A DNA stretch of 64,000 bases from Cryptomeria japonica (GCF_030272615.1 NC_081406.1:236633922-236697921), one strand, 5' to 3'. Numbered from the stretch's first letter, positions 44,405 through 57,689 are shown. Notes: generated by a model not told the origin, from the letters alone. Numbers and translations are program-made.

Positions 44405-45563
44405 TGTTAGCAGTAGTCAAGAAGGAAGATTGAGAGGGGGGTGAATCAATCATCACCAGATACAAAAAAATTAAACTCCAAAACATAAACTGATAAAATA
44501 CAATAATAAACAAATAAGCAAATTAACACCACAACACCAATATTTTGATGTGGAAAACCCAGTTTGGGGAAACCACGGTGGGAACCTAACCATAGTAAGA
44601 TGATACTTTGTAGTATTATGAGAAAATATTACAATGGGGAATGCACATGCACTCAGGCACACTTCCTAGAGGTCACTGCTCAAAAGATATTTGCCCAGAA
44701 GGCTACAACCCTCACGGAAATCTCACTGACTTACAATATGATTCAGAGTACAATCCGGAAGAAATGAACTGCAATGATAGCATCTACAAATGCTTGATGA
44801 CAGTTTTGGTTAAGCACAATTGTCTACTCTGCAACACCAATCTCACCACAAACTCAACACTGAAGGATAAATCACTTGTTCGCACAAAAATATCTCTTTG
44901 ATAATTCAGACAGAAAACCAATACCAAAAATAAGTGAATAACTCACTATATATATATCAACCTTGATAACAAGGTCAGCTAAAGCCTCAACTCTCAACTC
45001 ATAATTACATAAATTGCATTACACGATACTAGGATCAACCATCGAACCAATAAAAGGATTTACATCACATAGCATGGACCTAATTCAAATTCCTGAATGA
45101 TCGTATCCACCAAAAATCATGCCAAGATCAACCGCAACACGCTACACCACCAAAAATACCGCGTAGTACAAAAATCATCACTGGTTGATGAAAACCACCA
45201 AAAACTCACACAACAATCAATGTGGGTCACTAAAACAAATAGGACACGACTAGGAAACACTAGCAAGCACGTTAGAACCATCACCAACAGCTACACTAGC
45301 ACCACTTAAATCAAATCTTCATCAATCAACATCTAAAAGCTCAGAACACAACCAATTAGCAACTGCCACAAAGAAAGATAACTTGTGGAGCACCAAATCA
45401 TGAACCATCTGAAATGAAGATACACAAGATCATCCCAAACTACAAAACCGGATTAGAAGATCTTCCCAAACTCACCGGAATAAGTCATAGGAATATGTTG
45501 AAATCAATGACAACAACATATAATAGCAACAGCCATGAACAACCATATCCAACAACGCCAACA
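44405..45563 (-). repeat. LTR of copia element C (3' LTR on the minus strand)
   Basis: It starts TGTTAGCAGTAGTCAAG and ends AACGCCAACA. It aligns with 49862-51111 through blocks such as AACTGATAAA, GGGAACCTA and GATGATACT. The open frames inside it are not genes. Confidence 0.88.
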
Positions 45564-46098
45564 ATCTCCCCCTTTGGTATTGATGGCAACATATGAATGT
45601 GATAAATAGTTAATGCAAAGAAAGAAGATATCACCAGCAAACTCCCCATAAAATCAAGATAGACAATGTCGTTTTTCACATGATCTCTCTCTTCCTTTGA
45701 CAACAATGCCAAAGATCTCCAAAATAGAAACATGAATCTATCTCCCCTAAGACACATAACCAAATCAACAAACTACTTCAACAGAGGAGCAACACCATCT
45801 CATCAATCCAAATAAATGAACAAGGCTCTAAAATTCATTGGATTGATGCAACTAAATGCATCTAGTTCTCATTGGGAAGGGTGGACACCCCTAGTTTGTC
45901 TCTCAAGTAAATAAATGTATCAACAGGCAAAGGATTAATGAAAATATCAAAAATTTGTTCTTTTGTAGAAACATATTCCATCTTCACCTTCTCTTCACTG
46001 ACTTACTCTCTCAAGTGATTATATTTTATTGATATATGCTTAGTCTTTGAATGGTGCACCAGATTATTTGACATGTTTATAGAACTGAAACTATCACA

Positions 46099-47295
46099 TT
46101 ATATAACAGTAGACTCATCATGGGTAACTCTGACATCTTTCAACATTTGCTTCATCCAAACTATCTGAGTGCAATTACTAGGAGCAACAATGTACTTAGC
46201 TTCAGCAATAGATAAGGATACTGAATCTTGTTTCTTGCTAGCCCATGAAACCATTATCTTACCTAAAAAGAATGATCCACCGATAGTACTCTTCCAGTAA
46301 CTAACATCACTAGCCCAATCTGCATTAGTATAGCCACACAACATGAAATCATCATTCTTTAGATACCATAAACCATAATCAATAGTTCCCTTTAGATATC
46401 TGAATATCCTCTTAACAACAGCAACATGACCTTCCTTTGGAACAGCTTGATATCTAGCAGCCATACACATAGCATGAATAATGTTAGTCCTAGTATGAGT
46501 AATATATAGTAGTCCACGAACCATAGATCTGTACAAACTTTGATTAACTTTCGGAGATTCATCATTTTTTTACAATTTGCAACTAGTAACCATAGGAGTT
46601 CCAACCAGTTTAAAATCATCTGATCCAAACTTCTTCAATAGTTCCTTCACATACTTGGTTTGAGATATAAAGATACCTTCTCCTGTCTGTGCAATCTGCA
46701 AACCTAAAAAAAAACTTCATCTCACCAATCATAGACATCTCAAATTCTTTTTGCATATCACTGGCAAACTTCACACTCATATCATCATCACTACCAAAGA
46801 TAATATCATCGACAAAGACTTTAACAATTAGAATTTTATCATTTTCAATCTTAAAGTACAAATTACTATCAGCGGCACTTTTAGTAAACCCCAATTTCAA
46901 CAAGTATTTTTCTAATCTGGCATACCAGGCTCTAGGAGCTTGTTTCAATCCATAAGTTCTTTCTTCAGCTTACATACAATGTCTCCATCATCCAATAGTG
47001 AAAATCCATCAGGTTTCTCAATGTAAACCTCTTCCTCTAGATCACCATTCAAAAATGCAGATTTGATATCCATTTGATAAACCTTGAAATCTTTATAAGA
47101 AGCATAAGCAAGTAACAATCTAACAGCTTCAATTCTGGAAACTAGAGCAAAAGTAATCAAACATACTTCTTCTATAGCTAACCTTCTTCTAGTAATCACA
47201 CTTTTATTCTTATCACCAATAATCAGATTCTTAGAATGATTCAATTTAACATACCTCAAAGTCTTATGTTTGTTCTGATCCTCAGGTTCCTCCAC
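46099..47295 (-). pseudogene. Copia element C: RNase H and reverse transcriptase remnants
   Basis: Pieces carry MDIKSAFLNGDLEEEVYIEK (46945-47295), KQAPRAWYARLEKYLLKLGF and VKVFVDDIIFGSD (46616-46948), then FRYLKGTIDYGLWYL and SWASKKQDSVSLSIAEAKYI (46099-46536). These are the copia RT catalytic region and RNase H. Broken. Confidence 0.85.
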
Positions 47296-47339
47296 ATATT
47301 CACCAGCAGCAGAAGCATCCGGATTAACATTCTCTACTG

Positions 47340-48565
47340 GATCATTTTGCTTAGGCTTTTTAGGCTAAATAGGAGCTAAAATATGTGTTGACCATCATCA
47401 TAAGCTCTAATCTATTTTCCAAGGTTCTTATCCACCTTCACATTTGCACTTTGAACTGTCTTTCTCAGTCTCTTTTTATAGCACGTGTAGGCTTTTCTCT
47501 TTGTAGAATATCCCAAAAAAGATACCTTCATCACTTCTAGTATCAAACTTTCCAATATCCTCATCTCTTGATATAACATTTGCTACCAAAAACTTTGAAA
47601 TATTTCACAGTAGGAACGTGACCAAACCAAAGCTCATAAGGGGTCTTATCGGTATCACCTTTGATATGAACTATGTTAAATGTATAGACTGCGGTGCTAA
47701 TAGCTTCTCTCTAGTAGACCTTCGGAACATTTCCTTCAATCAACATAGTTCTTGTAGCATCCAAAATAGTACGGTTCTTCCTCTCAACAACTCCATTTTG
47801 TTGTGGGGTTCTAGGAGCAGATAGATGTCTTCCGATTCCATGCATCTTATAAAATGAAATGAACTCACCGAAACAAAATTCTTCACCTCTATCAGATCTC
47901 AGACACTTCAGTTTCAATCCAGACTCAATTTCAACTTTAGATTTGAATATCTTAAATTTCTCAAATGTTTCTAATTTTTCCTTCAAGAATACAACCCACA
48001 TCATTCTAGAATAATCATCAATTAGCACCATAAAGTATCTATCACCCTATACACTTCTAACATTTGTAGGTCCACATAGGTTAGTATGCACAAGATCTAG
48101 CAATCCATTAGATGTATATTGTTTACTCTTGAAATAAATCTTTGTTTGCTTACCCAACTGACATTCCTTACATATCGGATTAACAGGTTTAACAATCTTA
48201 GGCAGATCTCTAACAACTTGTGTAGAACTGATCTTAATCAATGAAACAAAGTTTAAATGACACATCCTCCTATGCCACAACCAACTCTCATCTGTTTTAG
48301 CAATCAAACAACTTTTCTCACCAGCATTCAAATGAAAAATGTTACCTTCAGTCTTAGTCCTGCATGCAATCTCTACACCAGAGGCATTTAAGATCTTGCA
48401 TTTTCCATCCTTAAGTTGTAGATCATAACCCTTATCAACCATCTTTCCAACACTCAAAATATTGTGCTTCAAACCTTCAACATACAAGACATCATTAGTG
48501 TTATGCTTACCATCAAAATAAATAGAACCTCTCTCATGCATCACGCAGGCTTTTGTCATCTCCAA
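47340..48565 (-). pseudogene. Copia element C: protease end and integrase remnants
   Basis: 47711-48031 reads LIDDYSRMMWVVFLKEKLE, CLRSDRGEEF and TPQQNGVVERKNRT (integrase core). 48047-48565 reads LYVEGLKHNILSVGKMVDKG and WLWHRRMCHLNFVSL with CKECQLGKQT (pre-integrase zinc region). Broken. Confidence 0.85.
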
Positions 48566-48599
48566 ATCTAACTATTCCACCACCACACCTTTCCATGCT

Positions 48600-49835
48600 T
48601 ACAAATTTGATTTAATCACTGATCATATCATGTGAGCAACCATTGTCAATCAACCATTCACACTTTTCTTCTACCTTAGCATCCAAAGCTTTCTCCTAAA
48701 TAGAACAACTAGTAGAATCAATAGGTACAGGTCTATCTTCTTTGATGGCAATAAACACAACTTCATCTCTTTATGATTCATCATTTTTAACACCTTCATC
48801 TACAATATAATAACAGTCCTTCTAGTTCCTAAACTTTCAGTTAGACTTATAAGGCTTATCATACTTCTCATGCTTCTCATATCTATCATTCCTATCATTC
48901 TTATCAAACTTATCATGTCTTCCATACTTAGCCATTCTCTCTAGGCATATAGAAGCAAAATTTCCTATCTTATTACAAGAAAAACATTTCAAGGGCAACT
49001 TCCCATCATACTTACCTCCACCTTTAAGCAATCTCCAGGCAATCAATGCTTCAAGCTCATCAAGCTCTTTTTCTTGCTCTATTATTTCTCTTCTTTCTCT
49101 TTCATATCTAGATATCATGCACTCATTTGGATCATATTTCTTCTTACTAGATATAGATGTTGATACTTTAAATGCAGTATCAGACTTTCCATGTGATTCT
49201 CTGAATTCACTCATCTCAAATGCACCAAGTTTTCCAACCAACACATCTCTTGTCACTGTAGTCACACTTTGGATCTCATTAATAGCAGCAACCTTATGTT
49301 TATAAGTAGGAGGCAAAGATCTTAGCACCTTAACAGCAATTACATCTTCCTCAATCTTTCCACCTACACACTTGATACCAAGAACAAGTACATTCACCTT
49401 AGCCATGTATGAATGTATGTTCTCATCATCTCCCATATTCAATGTATCATACTTTCCTTTCAAACTCTGCAACTTATCAACTTTCACTTGACTATCACCT
49501 TCATATAGGATCTCACGCTTCTCCTAGATCTCATGTGCAATTTGAAGTCCCATAACATTTATCATTTCAAAATCAGTCAGGGCACTAAGAAATGCTTTCG
49601 TTGCTTTGATGTTATATTCTTGTTCCTTAACCTCATCAGGAGTAGATGGTCCATTCTGAGGTGCAACATAGACATTCTTAGTAATCTTCGAATAATCCTC
49701 TCCAAAGCATTTCAAGTGCACCTCCATTCAGCTCTTCCATATAGTATAGTTACTTCCATCAAACCTCAGAGTGTCCTTCTTGAAAAGAATACCTTGAGCT
49801 ATCATCTTGGATCTCCTCAAGCGATTAAGATTCTA
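48600..49835 (-). pseudogene. Copia element C: gag and protease-start remnants
   Basis: 48837-49487 is a gag piece with KVDKLQSLKGKYDTLNMGDD, EDVIAVKVLRSLPPTYKHKV and a zinc knuckle (CFSCNKIGNFASIC), then a charged Asp/Lys/Tyr-rich tail. 49524-49727 is the start of gag. Broken. Confidence 0.82.
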
Positions 49836-49840
49836 CCAGA

Positions 49841-49859
49841 GGATCTAGCTCTGATACCA
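49841..49859 (-). other. Primer binding site of element C
   Basis: In minus orientation TGGTATCAGAGCTAGATCC stands next to the LTR. It is of the initiator Met tRNA type. Confidence 0.85.
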
Positions 49860-49861
49860 AC

Positions 49862-51111
49862 TGTTTGCAGTAGTCAAGAATGAAGACTGAGAGGGTGGGG
49901 TGAATCAATATTTACAGGATATAGAAAAATTAAACTTCAAAACATAAACTGATAAACTATAGCAATAAATAGATAAGAAAATTAACACCACAACACAAAA
50001 CACAAATATTTTGATGTCAAAAACTCGGTTAAGGGAAAAACAATGGTGGGAACCTACCCATAGTAAGATGATACTCTGCAATAGTATGTGAAAATATTAC
50101 AATGATAAATGTGCATGCGTTCAGGAACACTACCTAGACCTCACTACTCAAAAGATATTTGCCCGAAAGGCTGCAACCCTTGGGAATTCTTACTGACTTA
50201 CAATATGATTCAGACTACAATCTAGAATAAATGAATTGCAATGATAGAATCTACAAATGCCTGATGACGTTTTCGGTCAACCACAGTTGTCTTCTCTACA
50301 ACACCAATCTTAGCATAAACTAAACACTGGAGGATAAATAACTTATCTGCACACAAATATCTACAAAATTGACACCAAAACTAAGTAAATAACTCACCTA
50401 TATATACAATTCATCAACTTTGATAACAAGGTCGACTAAACCCTCAACCCTCAACTCATAATTACAAAAATTACATTACATGATACAAGGATCAACCACC
50501 AAACCAATACAATGATTTACATTACATACCATGGACCTAATTCAAATTTCCAAGTGATCACATCCACTGAAAATCACACCAAGATCAACCACAACATGGT
50601 ACACCACCAAAAATATCACATAACATGAAAATCATCACCGGTTGATGAAAACTGCCAAAAACTTGCACAATGATCAATGCAGTTCACCATAAAAAATAGG
50701 ACATGACTAGGAAACACCAAAAACCATGTTAGAATCATCACCAGTAGCTGCACCAACACCACTTATCAAATCTTTGTCGATCAACATTAGAAAGCTCGGA
50801 ACATAACCAATCAACAACTTCCACAAAGAAAGATAACTTGCAGAGCACCAAATCACAAACCATCCGAAATGAAGATACATAATATCATCCCAAACAATAT
50901 CCCAAAACCTCAATACAAGATTTGATAACACCGGAATATACCAGAGGACATACCAAATTCTACAAAATAGTGATCAACATAACCAAACTAAAAAACCGGA
51001 TTAGAAGATCTTCCCAAACTCATCGGAATAAGTCACGAGAATATGTTGACATCAATGATAACAACATACCCTATCAGCAGCAATGAAAAACCATATCCAA
51101 CAACTCCAACA
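49862..51111 (-). repeat. LTR of copia element C (5' LTR on the minus strand)
   Basis: It starts TGTTTGCAGTAGTCAAG and ends CAACTCCAACA. It is about 90 bp longer than the partner LTR because of indels. Confidence 0.88.
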
Positions 51112-51169
51112 CAATAGAGATAAATCAATGAAACCTAGCTGAAACAGGAAGCGGATAAAGCCAATAACT

Positions 51170-51600
51170 ACTAGCACAAGGGTTTTATCAAGGCTTCCTC
51201 AACCTTCAATAGAAACCAAGGGTTTTTCCAAGCACCCATAACCTAATTAATGGGTTTTACAAGGCTCCCACAATAAGAATTAGGTTTTGAATTGACTCCC
51301 ACAACCATCAACATTTTGGGTTTTGAAAGGGCTTCCAAAACCCACATAAAAAGGTATTTCTGGGCTCCCAAAACCTATAAAAGAATCTCCAAGCCATAAC
51401 CAAAGAGTGGTCCTAACCAAAAACAAAAACTAGCCAAACTGAACCCTTGAAAACTACTAGCATCCAACCTATCCCTTATAAAAGTAAAAAGCATATGGAT
51501 TTTCCAAGCTCCCTCAACCCTGAAGAGAGTGGGTTTTCTAAGGCTCCCACAACCTGAAACCATGTGTTTTTTAGAGGCTCCCATAACCTTTTTCTTGAGA
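51170..51600. repeat. Array of degenerate GGGTTTT...GGCTCCC...AAACC units in R3
   Basis: Units of about 40-50 bp repeat a pattern of GGGTTTT, a short spacer, GGCTYCC, and then ACC or AAAACC (near 51180, 51223, 51259, 51315, 51353, 51530). Several read as short palindromes, for example GGGTTTTGAAAGGGCTTCC followed by AAAACCC at 51319-51343. Related units stand on the other side of element C (44262-44330). They form the 3' part of retroposon R3. Confidence 0.5.
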
Positions 51601-53160
51601 ACAAGTAGGGTAGCGTATAGAAAATTCTCTAGAATCACCACCTCCATAGGTGAGAAAGGAGAAAGACCATTAATAAGATTATTCGCAGCTCCCAAGCAAC
51701 CAAGAAACAGGGCCTCCTCAAAGTCCCCACAACACCTCTCAGTCACAAACATAACACCCAAGTCCACCTCAAAAGAAGAAAGGTAACCTCCAGCACCATC
51801 CACCTCAATAGGAAGAACCAGAGAAATAGGAGGAAGCTGGGAAAGACACAAGAAGGCTAGCCACAAAGACATAATGAGGGTGGAAAAAATACACCAAAAA
51901 AAAACCACACCCACCATAAACCAAACCTCTAGATTTCTACCAGGACCCGAGAACCTCTTGAAAATAACAAAATAGGGGGGAATAAAGGCAACCTCACCCA
52001 GAAATGTCAATTGAAGCAGCTGGAAAGCTCCAAAAAACCATCTCCCTACCTCTATAGGAAAGAAGACCACCTCAATAGGCTTTAAGAAAGCATAAACTAG
52101 CTACCCAAAACCCCCATTCACTGTCAAAAATCATATGATTAGATAGGCATGAGAGAACAATAGAAAAGCTTGAAGAGATTTGGAAACCCCAAAACTAGTA
52201 CATCCTCCCTTTCTCACAACCCACAGAAGAGGAAAAGGACAAAACCATCCCATCACCAAGGAAGGCCCCAAGACAAAAGATCACATGTCACCTACCCATC
52301 AACATCCAAAAATATGTGACATGAGAGAGCCCAATGTTGAGGAACAGAACAGAGCCCCCATGAGAAAGCTCGCATCCATCCTCACAACCAACTACAAAAG
52401 ATTCAACAGCCTCCCACCAGCTCCTACCATTAAAAACCACAGCATCCATCTCCACCTCAATAGGAGAAAGGTTATCTCTAATACCCAGCATCTCAACCTC
52501 AATAAAAGATAGGGCCACCTCAATAGGAATAATTGAAAATAACCCAAAATACTGGGATAAAAGTGACAAGACCAGGAATAGAAAGACACACAAGGTAAAA
52601 CCAACAACAGTGCATAAGGCCCCCTACAGCCCCAAAGCCCAAAACCAAAATGGAAGGAAACCCACCAAAGCATCAAAAAAAGGGGGAGAAAAGCCTTTGG
52701 CTATAAAGACCACTCCACCTCGATCCCAAACACACCTATCGTACCCACTCACGAGCATCGCATCCACGTCCACATTCGTAACTTCAACCACCTTTGCAAC
52801 ACCATCTTCCTCACAGGAAATCCTACTCCCTGTGGTGGAATTGAAAAAACCACCACCACAAACCCAAGCTGCAAAGAGAAAGTGAGGGAACAACATACAT
52901 GGGAAGGCACAACCATGAGGGGTCATCAATAAGCCAAGCACAACCACCACAATCAATAGTCCCTATAAAAGAACAGCATGAACCAGCCAAAACAAGGGCT
53001 CCCACCATCCACAAAGCTTTCCAACCAAGCCACAAGGAATAAGAAACAAGGGTGGCCAACACACAGACCGACTGCCAACACGCCCCTCACCATCTTCACC
53101 AGCAACTTCGCCTGCAACCCTATCCTTCATTGCTTCTCACATGTGCAGCGTCATTTAAAA
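51375..53160 (-). other. R3 body with recurring CACCTCAATAGG motif, no recognised gene
   Basis: CACCTCAATAGG or a near match occurs near 51639, 51800, 52047, 52067, 52452 and 52515. In the minus strand it reads Pro-Ile-Glu-Val within open frames (51375-52070, 231 codons; 52288-52593, 101 codons). These frames are rich in Phe, Trp, Gly and Leu and match no domain I know. They could be remnants of a repeat-bearing retroposon protein or chance. Confidence 0.35.
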
Positions 53161-53199
53161 ATTTTCCAAGCTTGTTTTCTATATCAATAGCCTTATGTT

Positions 53200-53562
53200 A
53201 CTTATATATGTTATTAAATTTTGTGTTCCTGTCAACCAATATAATCACAAATAGAAAATCTAAGATAAAGTTCCTATATCATATATATAGTCAAGTTGAG
53301 ATTGAATAACCTATCCAACACTACAATAGTGTGTGTTATATATAATATTTAATACTTAGATTAAATGGTTGCTTGTTAGATTAAGTGGTTGATTATAAAC
53401 TCATAAATTATACAAGGTTAAAGTTTCTTGTAATAATTGGATGTATTATTTGTATCTTATAGATGCAAATGGAACAAAAGAAATCCACTTATAGAGAATT
53501 AATTTGTTATCCTTCATTTTATACTAACTATTAAGCTATTTAATGATGAATATCAAACAGGT
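53200..53562. other. AT-rich flank of R3, no gene found
   Basis: No recognisable open frame, repeat end or RNA gene. Confidence 0.5.
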
Positions 53563-53655
53563 AGGTGAGTTGGCTTGGGTTGTGGGTTTTCTCCCCACAG
53601 GTCTCGGGTTCAACTCACTCCCAGTTTTAAGAGGGGGGACTGCTTGCAGGCTATG
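53563..53655 (+). repeat. tRNA-derived SINE-like fragment
   Basis: GGTAGGTGAGTTGGCTTGGG resembles the 5' end and box A of a tRNA. GGTCTCGGGTTCAACTC about 35 bp later gives a good box B (GGTTCAACTC). An AT-rich stretch follows. No target-site duplication was identified. It is too degenerate in its arms to be a working tRNA gene. Confidence 0.4.
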
Positions 53656-55150
53656 GATCCTACTCTATTTAATTTTTATTTTTATTTATTTGATTAGGAT
53701 TCAATATTTATATCTTATACTCTCTATAAAAGGAAAACATAGTCTAAAATCCTTAGGAATGAGATCTCCTTATACAATGACTAATAGGATTCCAACACTT
53801 GATCCTTCATTGTTGATGGAACAACCTAAGATATTTTGGATCGTCCAAAGTAAACATAAATCCATTAAAAAAGTCTATGATCAATGGTTGATTATCTATA
53901 AGGGTTGCATTTTGTAGCTAATCTATTATTATTTGTCCTTTGATTTATTTCCTATCTTACACATTTTGTAATTCCCCTCTAATGTTCTCTTCTGCATTCT
54001 TGCTTCTTTATGTGGATATGGATATGTTCCTATTATTGTCTAATTTACATTTGGATGTAAATCTATCTATGGTATTTTGATCTTACTATGGATGCTTCAT
54101 TTTATTGCAGTGTATGGCCTTGAGTGTCTATCTTATGCTTTATTTGATATATGTGGTTCATGATTGTTCTAGATACTTGATGTGTTGGGTTGCTGTATGG
54201 TGATTTGTGATTATGCAGTTTCATTGAGATATGAGATGGTATATTGTGTCTTTAACGATTATAATAAACTGATGTAGTGATTCAAAACTACCATATGTCA
54301 GATGCTAATTTGATTAATGATTGGAATGTAACAAGTGATACTAACTTGATTGGTTGAATTAAAAGTAGTAAATTATGTTTATGTTATTTAATTATTTTAA
54401 AGAGATTAAATCCAAATTAATAGAATTGATTATATTCATGTTAGACTCAATGGATGGTTATGATGAAGATGATGTTATAATGCCAACCATTCATGGAATA
54501 ATTATATGTTTATTGTTGTGATAAAATAATATTGATGTTAACTAGTGCAATAAATTAGATGAGATTATTATCATTGATATTTAATTGATGATTAGATGTG
54601 AAAAGGATGGTAAATTGCATCATTCGAATATATTAGAATGCATGCAATGTTAGAATCCCCTTTTGGTTATTTTAATTACTTTGTTATTTTTATATATATG
54701 TATATGTTTGAGCAGGTACACTTGACGTGTGAACATTTTAGTGGCTACAAGTATAGGGCATTGACTCCACCTAACTCTATAGGTCTGAGCATGCCCATAT
54801 CCTAGATAGTTGTTTCAAGAGATAGCACACTGGTTGGGCATTAATGTTACCCATCCATAGCCATCATTCTAAATAAGATGATTTTCCTTAAGTCATGTGA
54901 TTATACCTTTGGCTACCAATTTTTTAATGTCATGCTACCCTAATAAATATTTTTAATGACTAGTAAAAAAAATTTGTGCATAGTCAGTTATATGTGAATT
55001 ATTGTCATTTAATATGCATAAATTAAGGATATTTTAATGCTACTAAGTTGAATTAATATTTAATTGTGAAATATGGCTTGTATGTATTTGATTTAATCTA
55101 GAATGCATGATTTTATATTTGGTGTCTTTTGGGAGTTAATTGGCTTTATT
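53656..55150. other. Non-coding repeat-like sequence, no gene found
   Basis: Short frames only. The style (long AT-rich non-coding sequence with blocks such as GAGCAGGTACACTTGACG near 54713) resembles retroelement untranslated regions. No family could be assigned. Confidence 0.4.
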
Positions 55151-55912
55151 AGTCTAATTTTGTTTTAATATTTTTATATTCACACTTCAAAATATGAGTT
55201 TATATTTGTATTTTGGGGTTCATTTTCAGCACTTCGTCTATTTTTCATAAATTTTGCTCCCAAAACCCTACATGTGAAATTCAAATTGTTCTTTAGAGGA
55301 GATTGAATGGATGGAATTTTGTGGGGAGAGGCTCATTTGAATCATGTTGGTGAACTATTTGGGCTATCCGATTTTCATGGCCTCTTTCAGCATGTTTGGC
55401 TATCATTTTAATTTTAAATTTTTCTCCCAATTGAAGGTATGAATTCTTAATTTCTCCATTGTTATTCAATTTGAGTGCTTAAATATTGTTTGAAATAATT
55501 TATGAAATGATTTATAACCCTTCTATTGTTTTAATTTAGTCTAATTTTGTTTTAATATTTTTATATTCACACTTCAAAATATGAGTTTATATTTGTATTT
55601 TGGGGTTCATTTTCAGCACTTCGTCTATTTTTCATAAATTTTTCTCCCAAAACCCTACATGTGAAAGTCAAATTGTTCTTTTGAGGAGATTGGATGGATG
55701 GAATTTTATGGGGAGAGGCTCGTTTGAATCATGTTGGTGAACTATTTGGGCTATCCGATTTTCATGGCATCTTTCGACATGTTTGGCTTTCATTTTAATT
55801 TTAAATTTTTCTCCCAATTGAAGGTATGAATTCTTAATTTCTCCATTGTTATTCAATTTGAGTGCTTAAATCTTGTTTGAAATGATTTATAACCCTTATA
55901 TTGTTTCAATTT
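55151..55912. repeat. Tandem duplication, 387-bp unit
   Basis: Units 55151-55537 and 55538-55912 are about 95 percent alike and share AGTCTAATTTTGTTTTAATA at their start. The second unit lacks about 12 bp near its end (GAAATAATTTATGAAATGAT against GAAATGAT). It is non-coding. Confidence 0.85.
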
Positions 55913-57689
55913 AGTCTTTCATTGAGTATTTGAATTTATTGTTTGAGTTTAAAAATGTTATGCTTTCAAATTTGAAAACATTACTTTGCATGGGGAAACT
56001 ATGCCCAAATTTTATTATATGGGTGAAATGGAAATTTTCTTTTATTTTTATTTTTTTTAGTAGAGGACCGATAGGTTTTCTTGAATTTTTAACTTATGAA
56101 GTTTGAATTTTTAAGCTTGTTGGACATCCATCAATGGTGGATGGCCTCCATGATTGGTTTTTAGCCAAAGTGGATATATTTGTAAAAGTGATAATTTGAT
56201 GTTCTAAATATAATTTTATTAGGTCGAGTGTTGATATTATATGTGTAAAGTTTACTACTAGATTGATTCAAATACATTTTTTGGCAATATGGTCAATTAA
56301 ATGTATTCTGGTTGTATGTAAAATAGAAATGTGAATATGGTTATTTGATGTGTATTGAGAATTGTTGGGCTCAATTGATCAAGTAATTGGTCTTGCATAT
56401 TGTTAACTTTATCATTTGGTTTCATTTTTGGATTTCTTGATCCTAGGGTAGGTAATACGGTCAATGTTGGCAGTGATGTCCAATGGGGGTCAAGACACAA
56501 AGGGATTTCCAGGGTAACTCATTGGGCATTTTAGTTAACCAAGTGAAAATAGTAATTAAAACTTGGGCTGGGATAACATATTAAACAAGATTAAGTCAAT
56601 TCCCCTCTCATGCCTTGAGTTCTCATATAGACTAAGGATGAGCTGGGAAGGCCTAATCATCCATGGGGCATTGATATGCAATGATAGAGTACCCTCATCT
56701 ATATGAGATGACTAGTTAGTTCTATGTGAGTCATCCCTTCGAACTACGTGATGACACTCCTCGCTCTTGTTTTCTATGTACCTAGCCCTATAGATACAAG
56801 TGTTGCAAGTTTGGTTTGAATGAGATATTAATGTGTTGTCATTGATATCAATATCCTTTGGCTGTCATTAGTGACTAGTTGGTATAGTTGATGTTGAGTT
56901 TCATTGTGCAGTTGTGTTGTGATATTTTCTCTGCATATCTTCTATATTATACATCTATTCATGTGGTTTAGATATGTTCTTAAGCAGTGTTTCAAGATGC
57001 TAAATTCAAAATTTGGTGCTTTGGATAATTGTGCTAAGGAAGTTGTATTTATTAGTGTGTAATGATGTTTGACAATGTTTCCATGTGAAATGCATGCTTG
57101 GCATTGTTGCAGTTTTGGAGATAACTCAATAATGTCCTTAGCTTAATTCTATTCAATTGACACAAGTTATTGGGCTTCAGAAGTGTGGTCTTAAAGTTTG
57201 ATGGTCTTTACTCTAAGTTTGCTTGACCTCGAGTGTTTACATTTCATGTTATTGCTACGATGATTATGGATTATTGTTTAACATGTATGATTCTTGTTTT
57301 GGTCTCGGTTAAGATGTGTTGTGGTCCACTTTACATTCTTTCCCATCACATTAATATTTAGTGCCACCCTTATTTGAATTGTATGTGGTTAAGATTCTTA
57401 GTTGACCTTGGGAGATTTTGCATTTATAAGGATGATATAAATAAAGGATAATTTGTTGAGGATGACATATTTGATGTGTGTGTGAAATGTGAGATGGAAA
57501 GGAAGTGAGTCGTGGCATATGTGTATGCGATGAAGGTGTGTGAAAGAGGATCTATCTCCCTAATTGTTTTGATAAGTGTTGTTTGAGTTGGTGAAAAGTA
57601 TTTATCAGTGTGGACTTTCATGTGGCAGCTACCGGAAGAAGTGAGTTGAAGGTATCTACAGATCTTACAGTTGCAGAGGTGCATCAGTG
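55913..57689. other. Non-coding sequence, no gene found
   Basis: No domain was recognised in any frame. 56655-56680 has weak likeness to 6797-6830. Part of it is probably the upstream body of the LTR that ends at 58048, but its start could not be placed. Confidence 0.4.

Larger units (their letters stand above)
44405..51111 (-). mobile_element. Ty1/copia element C, broken
   Basis: A copia element on the minus strand with LTRs 44405-45563 and 49862-51111, a primer binding site (49841-49859), a polypurine tract (AAAGGGGGAGAT before the left LTR, minus orientation) and gag, integrase, reverse transcriptase and RNase H remnants in normal order. The target-site duplication is probably CAACA against CAATA. 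The LTRs are clearly diverged and differ by indels, so it is moderately old. Coding parts carry several breaks. Proteins and polypurine tract resemble element B, so both may be one lineage. Confidence 0.9.
44244..53182 (-). mobile_element. Poly(A)-type retroposon R3, split by copia element C
   Basis: The two flanks of copia element C (44244-44404 and 51112-53182) form one minus-strand unit of about 2.2 kb. It ends in a T-run (A-run in minus orientation) and is flanked by a diverged 17-bp target-site duplication. Its 3' end, in plus orientation TTATTAGGATAAACAAGTTT and onward, resembles the 3' end of R1 (TTGAATAAGGGAAAACAGGT). No reverse transcriptase was recognised. Minus-strand open frames (51375-52070, 52288-52593) have no recognised domain. 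Confidence 0.55.

Noticed and set aside
51170-51370. Telomere-like GGGTTTT repeats
   Set aside because: The units are 40-50 bp, degenerate and not the plant TTTAGGG repeat; they belong to retroposon R3.
53543-53917. 124-codon open frame on the plus strand
   Set aside because: It starts in a tRNA-like SINE fragment and has no domain; composition is that of random AT-rich sequence.
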